Shown piece after piece: positions 1-12,943 of a DNA stretch of 64,000 nt. Both the position numbers and the translations under genes were made by a program. The notes under the pieces were generated by a model that had not been told where the DNA came from, searched no databases, and saw only the letters and a list, made by a program, of their open reading frames with translations. The DNA is from Casuarina equisetifolia (Eukaryota; Streptophyta; Magnoliopsida; Fagales; Casuarinaceae). The stretch spans positions 1,942,001 through 2,006,000 of the forward strand of contig CM052359.1 of assembly GCA_028551475.1 (NCBI GenBank). The letters are read 5' to 3'. How positions within the stretch are numbered: position 1 is the stretch's first letter; each line of letters opens with the position of its first letter.

Positions 1-3000
1 TGTTTGTTTATGTTATTATATTTGTTTCTTCCTCTATATTGATCTCTTCTTGAATATTTTTGATAACTTTGGTAAAAAATTGATTGTAGTAAATCCTACG
101 ATGTGTACATACATCAAATACTTTGCCAAATTGTGTATCAGACACTGTACAAAACGTGCTTCATTGCCTATCCATTAGACAAAACCGATTGCAGGGGCTT
201 TTTTGTTGAAGCTTTCATATGATTCGAGTTCACTATCCTTTTCTTCTGATCCTTGCACCCTTCGGCTAGTTGACTCAATAGGTACGAGCTTCCCATCCAC
301 TTGGTTTGTGAAAACAAATGTCACCTGGAACATCAATATGTGAGTATTCTTTATCTACTTTCCACTTCATGAAGAGAAGAATACAACCACATTTGACCTA
401 GAATGGAGATAATTTCATTTCATGTTATAATTTACAAATAGGAAAAGCTAAATAGATTTCTAGCATTGGTTAGATGTTTGCCAACATAAAACATGCATTA
501 TATCTTTGAGGCATAAAATGTCCTGGTATAATGTATTGATGGAAGGTTGAAAGTCAAAACTTAAGTTCCTTTACCAGCTTGATGTGGGAATCGACCTACG
601 ATGTGGTGTATGCTTGTATCATGAAATTTTCATAGACTAACACATAGATGGGTAAAAAACTTCTTTCCTAGAAAAAAGTTATGAAACTATTTGATAAAAA
701 ATGCATGTAAAAGGTATGCAGAGAGCTGATATACATTATCTAACTAAGCAACTACTAGCATATTAAGATATTTAGTTCCCATTTTGTTCTTTTTTTTTTC
801 TCTTAAGAAAAACAATCAAACCAAATAAGGGGAAGTATTGTCACACCTCATCACCGGCTGCAGCTTGGAAAATAGTATCAGGTACTGAAGTTGAGAGAAA
901 ATGATGCCCCCAACTACCCAAATCTTCTTCTAGAGGAGCTCCTATCTACAAACATCATGACAAAGATTAGAACCAGATCAACCACCTAAAGCAAAATTAG
1001 AAGCAGCGATCTTCTACTGAATAAAGGCAAATAACCTGTTTCTCTGAGCTCTTTAACTTGTGTAAGCATCCAGCAATTTCTGCAAATCCACCTATATCAC
1101 GCGACTCTTGATGCGATTGAAAATTGGTATTTGTCAATTGATTTGTATCTCCCTCTTCTATATTCTCAAGCTTATCATTGTGGTTCTGGCAGCGGACGCA
1201 GTCCATCAACCAATGAATTTCAGATCTACAAACATAAATATAGATGCCTTATAATGGAAGACAAAATATGATATATATTATTCAATATTACTATGCATCT
1301 CAATTTAAGAGGACTAGGAAAGGAAAAATAAGATATAAAAGAAAATAAATTTGGCAAAAGGTATGGTGTCATCTTAAGTATTTTACCAATGTCATCTATG
1401 TTTACCTTACTTACTGAAACCATGACTAACTTCTTGATAAGATTAACTGTTGAGATTTGAACTACAATTGATGGAGATAGAAAAGGTATAGCAAAAGAAA
1501 GACTTACTTTCATGGTTTATAGAAACCATTAGAATTGCGTCAAGCCAGGTAACATGCAAATTATTATAAGAACATAAAGAATTGCCCTCTGGCAGCATGT
1601 CAAAGAACTACGCCTTCACAATTAATTAGACTCGACAGCATGTCCTCAGCAAGCCATCTCACAAAGCAAATACTTATACACAACATCTCAGTGACGCATT
1701 TGTCAATAAAATTGAACTTAAAAATTGCATTACCTCACATTCTCGAAAAGCGGAAAAATATTAGGTAGATCTTCCATCGAAAGAAAGTGTGCCTGACAAT
1801 AAGGTAGTTTCATACATCATTCATTTAAAAACAAACGTCAACCACCGAGCAACATACAAAGCAATGAAAACCTGGGTTGTAAGGCCATCTGTTTGCTTCT
1901 GCAGAATAACTTTTTGAAGCAATTCTTTTGACATTTGACGCTGGTACACCTAAAGTAAGTTAAAATGGCTATCAATATGAATCCAAACATAATTGATCTG
2001 AATTATAGTACAAAATGCAGATAGGAAATGAAAGATATTTGTTGTATTGTCAAATGTCTTCCATATTGAAACCTTTTCTTCAATTGTTCCTGTACTCAAA
2101 AGTCTGTAGATTTATACTCTCTTCTTTTGTCCATCCCTCCAGATTCTTGCTGCAGCCTGGACACATTGAAAACGTAACAATATGTTTCATACGAGAACAT
2201 TATTCACATTATTTCAGTCACATCCCAGTTCATTATCTAGAATCTAACATAAGCTATTACTTGTTTATCATTCGCTGGATTCCAGTCAGGGTCAAACAAG
2301 ACCAGTCTATTTCCGCCTATCAAATTGAGCCCGCAACCACCAGCCTTGCTGCTTAAGAGGAACACAAATTCGTCCTGCAAGATTTTCCAGTTATAACCAT
2401 TTTTTTTTTTCTCAGAAACACGCTCGTCCTGTATGACCTCTAGTTATAGTTACCTATCAATTAAAAGCCTAACAAGCTATCAAGCAAAACCAAGAAAAAG
2501 GCCAGCAAAGCACAAATTCCAAGTACATTTATGAAGTGAGAAACTTTATACCTTCGATGGGTCATTGAAGCGGTCGACTAACTTTTGTCTTTTACTGATT
2601 GATGTTGTTCCATCAAGTCTCAGGTATGGGTATCCTCTTTCACGACACAATTGAGCAAAAAGGTCTAGTGTCTGACAAATCATAGCTACCTTAATTTAGG
2701 AAAACAAAATTGAATCCTACCACATAACAGATTACTACATAATTGACAAACTACATTACCTAGCCTACTATCTCATTTGTGAGTCAATGGGAGTCTAATT
2801 GTGAAGTATGGAGTTCAATATCTTGCATGTGAATTAAGTGCATGAGTTATAATAAATAATTAAATAATTGTTGATACAATATCATTATATAATGAGTAAA
2901 TTGTAATCAACTTGTAATTGAAAATTTTTTTTCTTAACCTAGAAAAGCAATTTTGACAGATTGAGAATTTTGGCAAGCACATGTATGACACAACTCTCGG

Positions 3001-4522
3001 GGGTTTTCACAAAAAATGAAGAACCAACTGAAGAGCATGTGAAAAAAGTGAGGAAAAAATTTCAAATGCATTGGGACCTCGAGAACTAATAGGTTAAATA
3101 AAGAAAAATAAGTTATTATGTGTTCTTGTATGGTAGGATGCTATGAAAGTTGAAACAAAGAGACTTAAACAAAAAAAAAATATGGGCAAATGCAATCATG
3201 TATCAGTTGCATTGTTTTGACTCCTAGAAATTCCAGTGATTAAAGTTTGACTAACAATGGCATTCTACACAAAAGTAGGCTGACATTTTGTGTGTTGTGG
3301 TAGTAGGTTGATTTGCACTAAAAAGTTTGCTCAAACAAAATAAAATTTTTTCAGACATCGATTCTTGTCATCAACAAATATCCAAACTCCACAGTAGAAA
3401 TATGTCCATAAAACCAAAACCAATATCCTGAATCCCAGAAACGTATGCCTTGAGGAAAGTACAATTAAAATGATAGAAAAAGTATGTGTAATAACTTTAG
3501 GAAAACATGTATATTAACTGTAATGAAAATGACTTCTTGGATGAAAATAGAACAGTTCAACCAAAAATTGTCATAAGCAATTACAATATAATTTTTATTC
3601 ATTTTGGAATTTGGAGGATATTTTAGTTTTATCAGTAAAAATATCTGAATAGAGATGTATGAACAAAACATAATCTCATTCCATGTTTATGTTAGTTTAG
3701 AAAAGTAATCTCCACAAGATATAATGTTATTCTATGGTCTATTCTACAAGGCAGTGCATTAACTACATCAGAATGACATGATATCAATGTAGTTTCCTAT
3801 GGAAGCTTTAAGCTATGGCAACTGCAGTTAGCTTCAGCAACTCTAATATTGACAAAATGTTATGTGCCACTTGATGAAATTATACTTAGTTCATTCTTGC
3901 AAATCCTTGATGTAGTGAAATCAATATCTTATTTACCTTAGTATAATTTGACACAAGAACAATACGATCATTAGTCCTCTGATGCAAATGACTCAGTAAC
4001 CGTGCTAAGACATGCATTTTTCCAGACAACTCAACCCAAGCCCCATCATCACCAGTCCATGATCCAGATCTAGAAAATAAGGAACAAGAAAGTATGAGAC
4101 TAAAATGTTGAAAAGAAAAGTATAATAACATCTGAGCAGTAGCACATAAGCAAGAATGCTTACCTTCCAGAGAACATCTCCGGCGGGAAAAAACGAATAC
4201 ATTCCTGAAAACCCAAAGTTTCTGGGCTCCCACTTTTTATAGTGTCATAGATAAGCTACAGGATAATATTATATTTTATGAGAATGAAAGTAGGGCTATA
4301 ATTAAAAGTAAAAGTGAACAAATAATGGAAAAATAAAATAAAAATGTGGAAAAATCTACTTAATGTGTACTTGACAGTTGCCATATCACTTGAGACCTCA
4401 AAACTAGATGTTAACATTTTTAATGGACTTATGTCTTCTGTTCCAAAATAAAAAAGCCTATTAGTCATTACAGGTAATAAAAAGAATCTACGAGGAGCAA
4501 ATGGAAACATCTCAACGTTTGT

Positions 4523-4561
4523 CCCCCCCCCCCCCCCCCCCCCTTCCCCTTTTTTTTTTTT
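4523..4561. repeat. Homopolymer block: 21 C, then T-rich run
   Basis: A run of 21 C (4523-4543) is followed by TT, four C and about 12 T. It lies in the RAD54-like intron between exons 4706-4620 and 4256-4164, so the transcript would carry a long G run. Confidence 0.9.
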
Positions 4562-6564
4562 GGTTGTTCTTAGAAGTGGTCCAAAAGGATGGTATCGACG
4601 GAGGCAACATAGCTCTCACCTTTGGATGATTGCACAGCTTCTTAAGAGCTGTTATGTAAGATAAAACACGTCGTTGCCTTTCCTTTTCAGTAATTGCTTC
4701 TCTGATCTATGTTACACACATTGTAGAGCAAACATGTCACAATAGACATCTTGTTAAATAACCCCTTTAAGAGGATGAAAAAAAAAAAAACTGTTTTCAA
4801 CCTGAATTATGTGTAAATCTTTGGATCGTACAAGATGGTTGTATAAGTCTGTTTGGAGAGGAGTCAACTGGCAACAAACAACTTCAACCAACTGCAAGTA
4901 GGAAAGTATCAGAAGTCATAGGTTTTAATACCATGGTTATACAACTGTTTACAGCACAGGCGAACAAAAATGGTAGCATGTGAAAAGGTTACTCTAATGA
5001 ACCTTCCAGAATATCATAAAGATTTGCCTATATCACCAGTTCCGAACTACAACACTTCAACAAAAGTATTATTCCATCAACTGGAATATCATGAAGTACC
5101 TTATTTAGAAGTTCACAGGGAAAAAGGAAATTAATAGACAAATAAAAATTTATCCTAGGTGGTAAATTAACTTCTAGATCAATAAGATTACAATCCTCAA
5201 ACTCCATAGAATCGAAAACCAACCAAACACAATCCTAATCACATGTGACCTGTAAATAAACTCGTTAAGTATATTTTTTGAGAAGTTTTTCCTTCCTGCA
5301 AATTGTATATACCATGCCTAACTGTACGACCACTGTTAAGTGCACCACATGGATACTATAAATACAACGAATAAGCAACAGTACGTCATTCCCTTGTATT
5401 TCATCTTTAATCAATGTAACTTTATTATGCTTCAACTTGATCATGCATGCCACGGATGTCGGTCGGCTGTTGAGCAGACCCATGACAACAATGTATTCTG
5501 CAATCTGATCAATCCCAGTCTTATCATTGTGCTTCATAGTCTATAATCGTAAAGAAGGTTAAAAATAGTTTTCCTCCATACTAAAAATAAACTTGAAACT
5601 TGACTAATAATGTATTGATGATAAAGCCCAGTAACTACATCAATTACAGGAAGTTCAATTGGGCTGCAGATGATAGGGGCAAACACAATGTTCTTGATAA
5701 GTTGATATCAGATTTAAGTGAAGAAAATGTCAATCCTATGCTTGAAAGAAGAGTCTTTGGGACTTAAAGCATAACAAAGGGAAATCAATAAGTTGAAAAA
5801 GCTGGAAATATTTCCCCCGCCTGTCAAACAGGCTGGTCAAACTAGATGGGAGTTCAAAACCCAATGTTTGAGTAATCCACTAAAAAGTACTCGCTCTTTG
5901 ATTTTACAAAGGACAACTTTTAGAATAGACAATCCACGGACCATATACACTAGGAATCCCATATTAAATACCACAAAGGTTAAGAAAATCGAGTTGAAAT
6001 TCCTCAACTTCGAGTATCCTATTTCAACACTTATTGGTCACATACTAAAAGCAACTGTCTGATTGTTCTTCTTAAAATGAACTTGCCTCACTCATATTCT
6101 AAAATAAATCTCTTACCATAAAAATATATCTTCAACAAAATACTTTACTATAAAACATCAAGATATGAGACAATAAATTTCTTGAACATACCTTAAAAGT
6201 TACAGCTCATGCCTAGAACGTTGTATATTACAAAACAAATAAGCAATCACATGCAAGTATAAATATTATAAAACATAGTGACATGATCATCAATAAAATA
6301 AAGGCAACAATACAGTTAAAAGAAAAAATTCTATATATATCAAGCAAGTACCGAACCTTTGGCGGCAAGTGATTTGATAATAATTCATTTGTCCTCCGCA
6401 ATATAAACTGCAAATAGATGGAAGTGAGGTAAGGGAGAAAAACTATATACAGATGCTGTTACGGGTACATAACAATAAGCCCGTAACATATGCATTCTAA
6501 CAGGACACCTATATCAGATATTCACAGTCCCATGGAGTTCATTGCTTCCACTTTTAAATCTGAA

Positions 6565-6780
6565 TGTTAGATTTCTATCACCAGAGGAGTGAAAGAACCT
6601 GATACAATACTTTCTATTCAATTTTCCACTATCAACCCGAACGTCAGATTTCAATGACCAGAAAAGTGAGAGATCCTAATACAATTCCTCCTAGTTACAT
6701 CTTCCACTATCAACACCGAACGTCAGATTTCTATGGCCAGCATAGTGAAAAATCCTGATACAACTCTTTTCAGTCATTAA
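6565..6780. repeat. Imperfect tandem triplication, period about 78 bp
   Basis: Three diverged copies start near 6565, 6643 and 6721. Each begins with GT(C/T)AGATTTC and contains AGTGA, CCTGATACAA-like and CCACTATCAAC-like blocks. The array lies inside the RAD54-like intron between exons 6920-6825 and 6407-6357. Confidence 0.75.
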
Positions 6781-9141
6781 GTAAGTCGACTTCTACTGTT
6801 CTTATGTAAACTAGGAAACTTTACCTGATTAACCTCTGCCCTAAGTTCAGCAGCACGCTCAGCACCTAGCTTCTTCTCTTCTTCGGTGGCTGTAGATTCC
6901 ATTCCCCGCATGATAGGTTTCTTCACAATATTTATGTTTTTCAGTTTCCAGACATCAAAAAGGGAAAAGGAAGAGATCTATACATGAATGAATAAAAAAC
7001 TAAGACTACTTAGAGTTCACCATTATCATTTTAAGTGTAACCATAATAATAAGGCGCAAATTTGTCTTATTCTTAGCTTCATACTGGTAAGGAACCGTAG
7101 AAATTTCCAGGAGAGGTGTTACAGAAACCAGTAAGGCATCCCTAATTCCCCAGCCACAGTAAAAAGCAGGAAAATTATAACACATGAAAAATACCCCAGC
7201 TGGGTAAAAAGATTGATGTACACAACACAATGCTATAACCTCATCCTTCACAACCATTTATAATACAGAAAAGCTAAGCAACCAAATCACCTCATAGTAA
7301 CGACGACAATATTTAGCATTACCCAGTATCCCAGGATTGGCAAAGTCAACCATTGCAAAGAACTCGTTTAGATTATTCTGCAGCAAGATGCGTTGAGACA
7401 ATTATGATGCGGGGAACAAGCGGTAAATCATGATCTAAGAGAAATATGTGCAAGATGCTTTTACTTGCATTGGTGTTCCAGACAACAATATACGGCGCTT
7501 GCACGAGAGAGAATCCAATGCCTGATCCAGGGAAATGTTGTTGATAGTTTAAAAGAATAAAAACTTGGCATTGAGATCAAAAACAGTATAACAAAAAATA
7601 TAACTTCTTCATATCATATACCCGATTTGTTAATGTCAGATTATTTCTCAACCGATGAGCCTCATCACAAATGAGAAGGTCGCAAGATTCACAGTGGCTG
7701 AATTTTGATAAATGAATCCGCAATGTTTCATATGAAACAATCAGCACCTGCAAAAGTATTGTTGAATAACACGTTTTTCAAGACAATTTTCTAAATAATC
7801 GCATAATTCACCTGTAAGGGATTGGAAGGATCTGTGAAGCTGTCAATACCAGAGACAACATTATCTCTAGTGCTTCTACAAAGAGAAACAAGTTGAACTC
7901 TTTCTCCAACCCACTTCTTAATTTCAGCCTCCCAATTACCTACTAGACTAGTAGGAGTGACAATGATAGCCTTTTTGACCATTGGCTTTCCATCAAACCC
8001 TTGATGAAGAAGAGTATCCAGTAAAGTAATTGACTGCAATGTCTTTCCCAAACTGCAAATATTAAAAGTAGCCATATGAAGATACGAGCAACATGTTAAA
8101 ATAAAATTATTGAAGTAACTATAATATAGCAAATACGACATGACATGCTATATATTTAAAGGATAAAAAGGGGATCAAGAGGAGAGATATTCACCCCATA
8201 TCATCGGCCAGAATGCATCCAAAAAAATTTTCTTTGCCACGTAAACCCGAAACACATTGAAACATAAATTGAACCCCTTCTCTGCAATGAAAGTAAAATA
8301 AATTCATCATCAATTATAAGAAACCACAGCCAATGGAAAACATGATACATATTAATAAGAAACGTTGGTCATTTAAATATTCAATTGCTATAGATATTTA
8401 AGGGTAGATAAGTTAAAATAAAATAAAAAAAGATTCTAATTACATCAACTACATGAGGAATAGTGTATTTAGATTTGCATATACAAAAACCAAAAGGAAA
8501 GACTCTTCATATAAGCTATTGCATGTAAGATTTTATATTTAATACCATAGGTATTACCTTTGATGGGATCGAAGAAAACGAACAAGTAATGGGTCAACTT
8601 CTATTTGTACAAAATTGGCAACCCCCTCTTCAGATTGATTAGGTTGCCACAATACCAAAGGCTCGATTCTCGGAGGCAGAGTTACATTTTCTTCCTCTAT
8701 ATCCTTCTTGGCAATACTTGGGATTTTCAAGTTGTTTGTAATTTCTAATCCTTGAACTAACTTTTGAGTTGAACACTTGAATCTTCTAACATGGTATTGA
8801 AACCCTGGCATGTGAGAGTGTATGTACAAGATAAAAGTCTCACATCAAATATGTAATTCTTTGTAATGAAATTGAAATAAAAGAAATATTCATTTAACTT
8901 TTGAACTTTTGAATAGAACCTTCAAGCCTTCTAATAGGAGTTGATGTTGACCTTGAAGAGTATGAAGGGACAAACCATTTGTGAACTCGAAGATGTTGTG
9001 CAAGCCCCTTATGATAGCCATTAGAGTTGGGAGATTTAAAGGGTTTTCTATAAACTATTGTAGCTTCTATTCTTGAAAAAACTTGGGAAAGCAATGATTG
9101 TTTTTTCACAATGAGGTTACCTCTATTGAATATCATAACTT

Positions 9142-11765
9142 CTTATTGTAACTAATGAAGATTTCACTTAGAAGACATTTGAATTTGATAAATACGTTTA
9201 AAACCAATACATCAATGTTTCCAACTACAATTAAAAGAACCTAAGAACTTTAAATGATAAAATATGTTTTCATATATGAAAGAGAATAAAAAAGAAAAAC
9301 AAACAACTCAAAAAATGCAACAATGGGCTTAATATGAGTAAGTAACATCAACTAGAAGGCTAAGATACGACTAGAATTAGATTTAATTCCACACAAAAAC
9401 TTCATACAAAAGAAAAGTTACACACAATCTCATAAGATTGATAACCTAAAGCTTTCTCAACAATGGAGGCTATCCTAGGTTTCAATCTCTTTAAAAGACC
9501 TATTCTGACTCTTTTAACCCTTTATTTATAGTCTAATTCTTAGGTCATAATTAAGAGGTTTTGGTTTCCCAAAATAATTAAGATTTCAACTCTTAATTCT
9601 TAGCCCAATACAATTAGGTTTTAAACTTTTACATCAACTGGGTTTGGACACTCCTCTAAAATTAGTTGGTTTCCTTTATTTAAAACAGACTTGACATTAA
9701 CCAATAATAAAACTTACTCAAATGGGCTTAGGTTCCTTATTCGGCCGGAGCCTGAGACGCTAAAATCACGGGCTCCACCGACAAGTTTCACAATAAGACT
9801 GGTGAAGCTTGACTAGTCTGGATCACGCACGGTTCGAGAATGGGTCAATCCAAGGTTCGTCGTGATTCAATGATTCAATGATTCTATTGGGAGTGGCTTC
9901 CTCTTCCTGGAGTAGGATAATCTCGGTGGGGAGGCACGACGTGGAACGGTTGTCCGGATTGCGAGCCGGGTGCGTGGGGTTCGTGATGGAGGAGAGAATG
10001 GATTTTTGAGTGGTGGCTGTATATGGGCAAGAGAGAACGATTGGTGGGGTTCTGCTGTTGAACGAGTACTGTAGGGATGCGGCGGTGATGGTGAGGAATC
10101 GTGATGACGGGGGAAACTGAAGGGAAGTGAGGGACATGTGGGAGGGAATGTAGAGGGTGAGAGTTGGGAAGATCTCGGTGGTGGAGGAAGACGAGGGGCC
10201 CGGTCGCTCCGGCGAGTTTATGCTCGAGGGAAACTATATTTCAAGGTACTTTTGATTGTTTGCTAGTTGCGTTTACGCTCGTTTCTTTCATTAGGTCGGA
10301 ATTTATTTGTCTGGTACGCGAGAACGGTTATTTATTTATTTAGGGTGGTTTCTGAAGTTGGTTTGCTTTGTTTCATTGGATTGATATGTTTAAATTGATG
10401 TATATGGGTGTTTGTAAGATTCAGAGGTTTTGGGGTGGAAAACTTTAGATTTGTTTGGTGTGAGTAAATAATTAATGCTTGAAGAAATGATAATAGGGTT
10501 TGAATTAGCGGGAAATTATCAATCTTCTTCAAGCATTTGGAACTAATAACAGTGAAAATATTGCGCACAACCATAACACACATCTCCATATCTGTCTCCT
10601 CATTTGAACTGGTTATGGAGCTTTTTATGCATAGGTGATGATGTAGAGCTAATATGTATTGTGTATGGAGTTGCTTTCGCTTTTAGCTGGGAAACTTGGG
10701 TGTGTTTATTCCTTTTCTATGTCAGATAGTTCAGTTTTGTTTGTCGTCTTACACTGTGTTTGGTAACTATGTTGCCAAACTAATAAAGGAGTGGCGGTTC
10801 ATCTTGTACTGAATGCTGAAGGTGAACACTAAAACTTCATGGCAATGAAATTCGTTTGGGAAGTCCTTTTTCGTTTTCAATTAGGTGCAAAAAGCCGGTT
10901 TGATTTGTCAGCAAACAGCTTGTGCAAGCTTTATGGTCCTACAAAATGAACTACTTTTCAATGTCTTTAACCAGAGAAGCTATGTGGTTGCTGAAATTGA
11001 TCAAATTTTACTTTTATGTTAATTTATTTAAGAATAACAACTAAAGCAATGCCTGTTTTTGTGCGCTCTCTCACATGTGCACCTAAACCCCCAAGTCTAC
11101 GAGGAGAACCAACTCTGTTTAGCATGAAGCCTGGTGTGAAAGTAAATAATTATTGCTTGAAGAAATGATAATCAGGTGTAAATTAACAAGTCATCAATTT
11201 TGTTAAAAAATGTCCAATAACATCTGTAATCCTACTATGTAGGACATGCACAACATAAACACCCAAAAGCAAAAGAAACATCTAAAATCCAATCACTCAA
11301 AACCCCTTTGAGCTTGAAAAACAGAGTGCACTAACAGTTGGTACCCTAACATAAAGAGATCCCAAGGGCTGAAGCTTCATCCCTCGGGACTAAAAGCACA
11401 TGCATTGTATGTTATGCGTGAAGAAATTACTAGTTGAATTCCACACTACAGTTTCTACCTCATCCGATTTAGGAATTTGGTTTACCTAATATCCATGAAC
11501 TAAGACACTCAACCCAATCAAGCAAAACACCAAGTCCAAAATTCCCTCCTGACGCTGCCATGAATAAAACTATTTCTTCCACTGTCTCCCTATTCTGTTC
11601 AAACATGCAACACTGATTTGTAGCGATTATAATTTCTGTTGTAAGTTTTTTCCCTACACTGATTTCTTGACAGAGCTTTGGCTATTGATTAGCAGTTCAA
11701 GTACATGATTTTCTGAATGAGCTACTACACACCTATCTTAACGCATCACTTTTTTTTTTTGGCAG
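9142..11765. other. Intergenic region with GC-rich island, no gene recognised
   Basis: 9142-9720 is AT-rich and looks repeat-like. It lies where the missing first RAD54 exon or its intron should be. 9720-10240 is distinctly richer in G+C and CpG than its surroundings and holds a 104-codon minus-strand frame (10137-9823) that I cannot assign. It could be an old promoter or leader region. 10250-11765 shows nothing further that I can support. Confidence 0.4.
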
Positions 11766-12943
11766 AAACCAGTTGGGATCATTGCCTTGCTAGATGAAGG
11801 TTGGTATGCTAACATTCTTGATTCTTTTATGTTTATGCAATATATGTATTTGGCTTAATTAGTTCCATTGCACAATATCCCATTCAATTATATGCTGTAA
11901 GGTATCTAACTAATAAACTAAATAACATCTCATTTTTGCGTTCCTTAGGCCAGTAGCAGGTTTCTTTTGATGAAGCAATGATTTTATGGTAGCAAGTTGA
12001 AGGCAGTTTATTTTCTCTTCGTTTTGAGGGATTAGTTTAATTGAATTTTCTTTTTCTAAATTTCTTATTTTGGTTTGCACTTATGTGCAGTATGTTTCCA
12101 AAGACAGCTCATGAAATGTTTGGACTAAAGCTTTACTAAACATTCAAAGATCACACACACTTCATCAAGCCAAAATTGACATGCTCGGATTTGGCCATTG
12201 TTTATTACACAGGAGAAGTAAGTTCTGTATTGAATAAATACAGAAGTAGTTGATGTTTACAATGTCTGCCATTGAAGTATCTTTTGTTTCTATGCACTTC
12301 TTTTCAGGTGCAATATCAGTCCAATCAATTTTTAGACAAACATAAGATTATTTTGTGGCTGAACATCAAACTCTGTTGAGTTCTTCCAGTTGTCCATTTG
12401 TAGCAGGCCTTCTTCCTTCACTTTCTGATGAGACAACCAAATCCTCCAAGTTCTCATCTATTGGTTCTCGTTTTAAGGTATCTTCTTTACCATCTTCTTT
12501 ACAATAGAATTTGGTTTATATCAGTAAGATATATAACTGGAAATTATTACAAAGGTATGTTGTACAATATCAAGTCAATAAATGCCATACTGCAGTTAAA
12601 AGGTCAAACCTCATGTTCTGACTTAATTGATGCAGCTACAGTTGCAGCAATTGATGGATACACTGAATTCCGCAGATGCCCACCACATTAGATGTGTGGA
12701 GCCAAACAATTTTTGTAAACCTTCAATATTTGATAATAAGAGCACCATACAACAGCTAGGTTCTGGTGTAAGTACAAGCTGGAGTTAATATGTGGTATTA
12801 TTTATTAATTTTTGTGCACTTATTCTAATTTTCACTTGTGTAGGGGTTTCCAGAATCAAGTGTGCTGGATACCCAACTCGCAGGACCCTTTCAGAATTTT
12901 TAAGTCGATTTGGTATCCTTGCACCAGAACTTTAGGAAGGGGA
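11766..12943 (+). pseudogene. Plant myosin XI motor-domain fragment, introns retained
   Basis: Five exon remnants of a class XI myosin motor can be followed: about 11766-11805 (KPVGIIALLDE), 12092-12220 (MFPKTAHE, KLY*TFKDH), 12308-12478 (lever region through [13 protein letters not shown]), 12636-12767 (QLMDTLNSADAHHIRCVEPNN) and 12844-12943 (CAGYPTRRTLSEFL, FGILAPEL*EG). The order and exon junctions are those of the C-terminal half of the motor. Disabling changes are TAA for the Gln of LYQTFK, a one-base loss after DKHK that shifts frame, loss of about three residues at the start of the last exon, and TAG after APEL. No ATP-binding half and no neck or tail exons were found. Class XI rather than VIII is chosen from the [13 protein letters not shown] stretch. 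Confidence 0.8.

Larger units (their letters stand above)
175..9141 (-). pseudogene. RAD54: RAD54-type SNF2 recombination ATPase gene, 21 exons followed, two disabling lesions
   Basis: RAD54 is a Swi2/Snf2 DNA translocase that works with RAD51 in homologous recombination in the nucleus. Exons read on the minus strand: 9141-8920, 8804-8558, 8281-8195, 8052-7812, 7747-7622, 7521-7465, 7377-7291, 6920-6825, 6407-6357, 4891-4802, 4706-4620, 4256-4164, 4069-3937, 2671-2552, 2374-2261, 2156-2073, 1949-1872, 1792-1734, 1225-1036, 945-847, 324-175. Visible motifs are Walker A (DDMGLGKT, split between the 8281 and 8052 exons), DEAH box, LLSGTPMQ, and the C-terminal helicase lobe ([19 protein letters not shown]). 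Phases agree except in two places. One extra C at 4200/4201 makes exon 4256-4164 93 bases where 92 keep frame. TAA at 2114-2112 replaces the Tyr after RDGQKKRV. The acidic first exon expected for plant RAD54 was not found upstream. Almost every splice site is still canonical, so decay is recent or the lesions are assembly errors. The 4706 acceptor and the 8920 donor are my least certain sites. Confidence 0.8.

Noticed and set aside
4701-4710. Acceptor GATCAG|AGAAGC for the RAD54 exon ending at 4620
   Set aside because: It breaks phase with exon 4891-4802. The acceptor CATAG before 4706 keeps phase, although it adds a few residues compared with the Arabidopsis protein.
9823-10137. 104-codon minus frame as RAD54 exon 1
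   Set aside because: It lacks the acidic Ser/Asp-rich composition of RAD54 N-termini and shows no match to any remembered RAD54 leader.
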